A stretch of DNA of 64,000 nucleotides from Mediterranea massiliensis (GTDB lineage Bacteria > Bacteroidota > Bacteroidia > Bacteroidales > Bacteroidaceae). The notes below the pieces were generated by a model that saw only the letters and a list, made by a program, of their open reading frames with translations, searched no databases and was not told the origin of the DNA. A program made the translations under genes and the position numbers. The stretch lies in the NCBI GenBank assembly GCA_015060685.1, contig SUXZ01000006.1, forward strand, positions 103,850 to 167,849, given 5' to 3'. The stretch's first letter is position 1. Every line of letters begins with the position of its first letter. Shown piece after piece: positions 63,809 through 64,000 of this stretch.

Positions 63809-64000
63809 AATAGGTATAAATAAGATTATCTACCAATCCGTAGCTACTTGCACCTGTTTGGCCATAACGTTGTAACCCTAAGATGTTGCCGTTCTTATCG
63901 TAACCGGTCACCTTTTCCGTGTATTGGTTGCTTCCATGAGTGGCATTGAGCATACGGTTTGCACCATCGTAAGTGAAATTATACGCATGGCTTTGGCCGT
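63804..64000 (-). CDS. RHS/YD-repeat protein, C-terminal end only (possibly truncated)
   Basis: The minus strand is open from the window edge to a TAA at 63804-63806, giving 64 residues. They include two YD-repeat units: FTYDGANRMLNATHG and VTGYDKNGNILGLQRYGQTG. The chain ends YGLVDNLIYTYL, that is, just where another YD repeat would normally continue, with no RHS core motif or toxin tip. RHS proteins export polymorphic toxins or form surface cages. The short end suggests a truncated copy or a pseudogene, but the rest lies outside the window. Confidence 0.7.
   Translation of the reverse strand, partial: GQSHAYNFTYDGANRMLNATHGSNQYTEKVTGYDKNGNILGLQRYGQTGASSYGLVDNLIYTYL

Overview
The window looks like a chromosomal segment of a gut Bacteroidales bacterium, most likely Bacteroidaceae. 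Three things support this. Nearly every transcription unit is preceded by the Bacteroidota promoter pattern (TTTG or TTG, about 18-22 bases, TAnnTTTG). There is a full SusC/SusD-type polysaccharide utilization locus (PUL). Many products carry lipoprotein signals typical of the phylum. No rRNA, CRISPR array, integrase or complete insertion sequence was seen.

Layout. 1-4302: an acyl-CoA synthetase cut by the window edge, an M28 peptidase and nicotinate phosphoribosyltransferase. 4303-6480: a small membrane protein, a palindrome-rich non-coding stretch, a structured leader RNA followed by two AT-rich unknown genes, and a repeat-bearing gap. 6519-6682: tRNA-Pro and tRNA-Phe. 6833-9927: an S1-domain RNA-binding protein, a low-complexity secreted protein and a ROK sugar kinase. 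9999-15740 (minus): an ATPase / two permeases / adaptor / TolC exporter operon. 16170-21916: a second copy of the leader RNA, a 34-codon peptide and two lipoproteins that share one N-terminal fimbrillin-like module. In the first the module is joined to sixteen DUF285 repeats, in the second to a nearly whole SusD protein. 21988-27888: ribosomal protein L19, a permuted 5'-nucleotidase fusion, a GH3/serine hydrolase fusion, an outer-membrane protein and a DUF4136 lipoprotein.

28075-63729 is a large locus for acetylated (galacto)glucomannan and related beta-glucans. Minus-strand arm: aldo/keto reductase, GH94 cellobiose phosphorylase, GH97 predicted alpha-galactosidase. Plus-strand arm: two GH2 enzymes, an AraC regulator, CE7 esterase, GH5 mannanase, GH5 endoglucanase, SusC, SusD, two surface glycan-binding proteins, GH9, GH26, an unrelated-looking membrane/propeller gene pair, a second GH26, then GH130 mannosylglucose phosphorylase, a GPH/MFS transporter and an AGE-family epimerase. 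The inferred flow is as follows. Surface lipoprotein endo-enzymes cut the chain and SusCD with its binding proteins imports oligosaccharides. Periplasmic GH97, GH2 and CE7 remove side groups. The MFS carrier imports disaccharides, the epimerase turns mannobiose into mannosylglucose, and GH130 and GH94 split the disaccharides with phosphate. The right edge holds the end of a minus-strand RHS/YD-repeat gene that stops inside a repeat, beside a perfect 30-bp palindrome.

The most unusual material is the leader RNA seen twice (4888-5113 and 16170-16485), with covarying stems and mutually exclusive pairings around a terminator-like hairpin, together with the fimbrillin-SusD fusion downstream of its second copy. 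All functional calls come from reading the sequence and motif knowledge. No database search or folding program was run.
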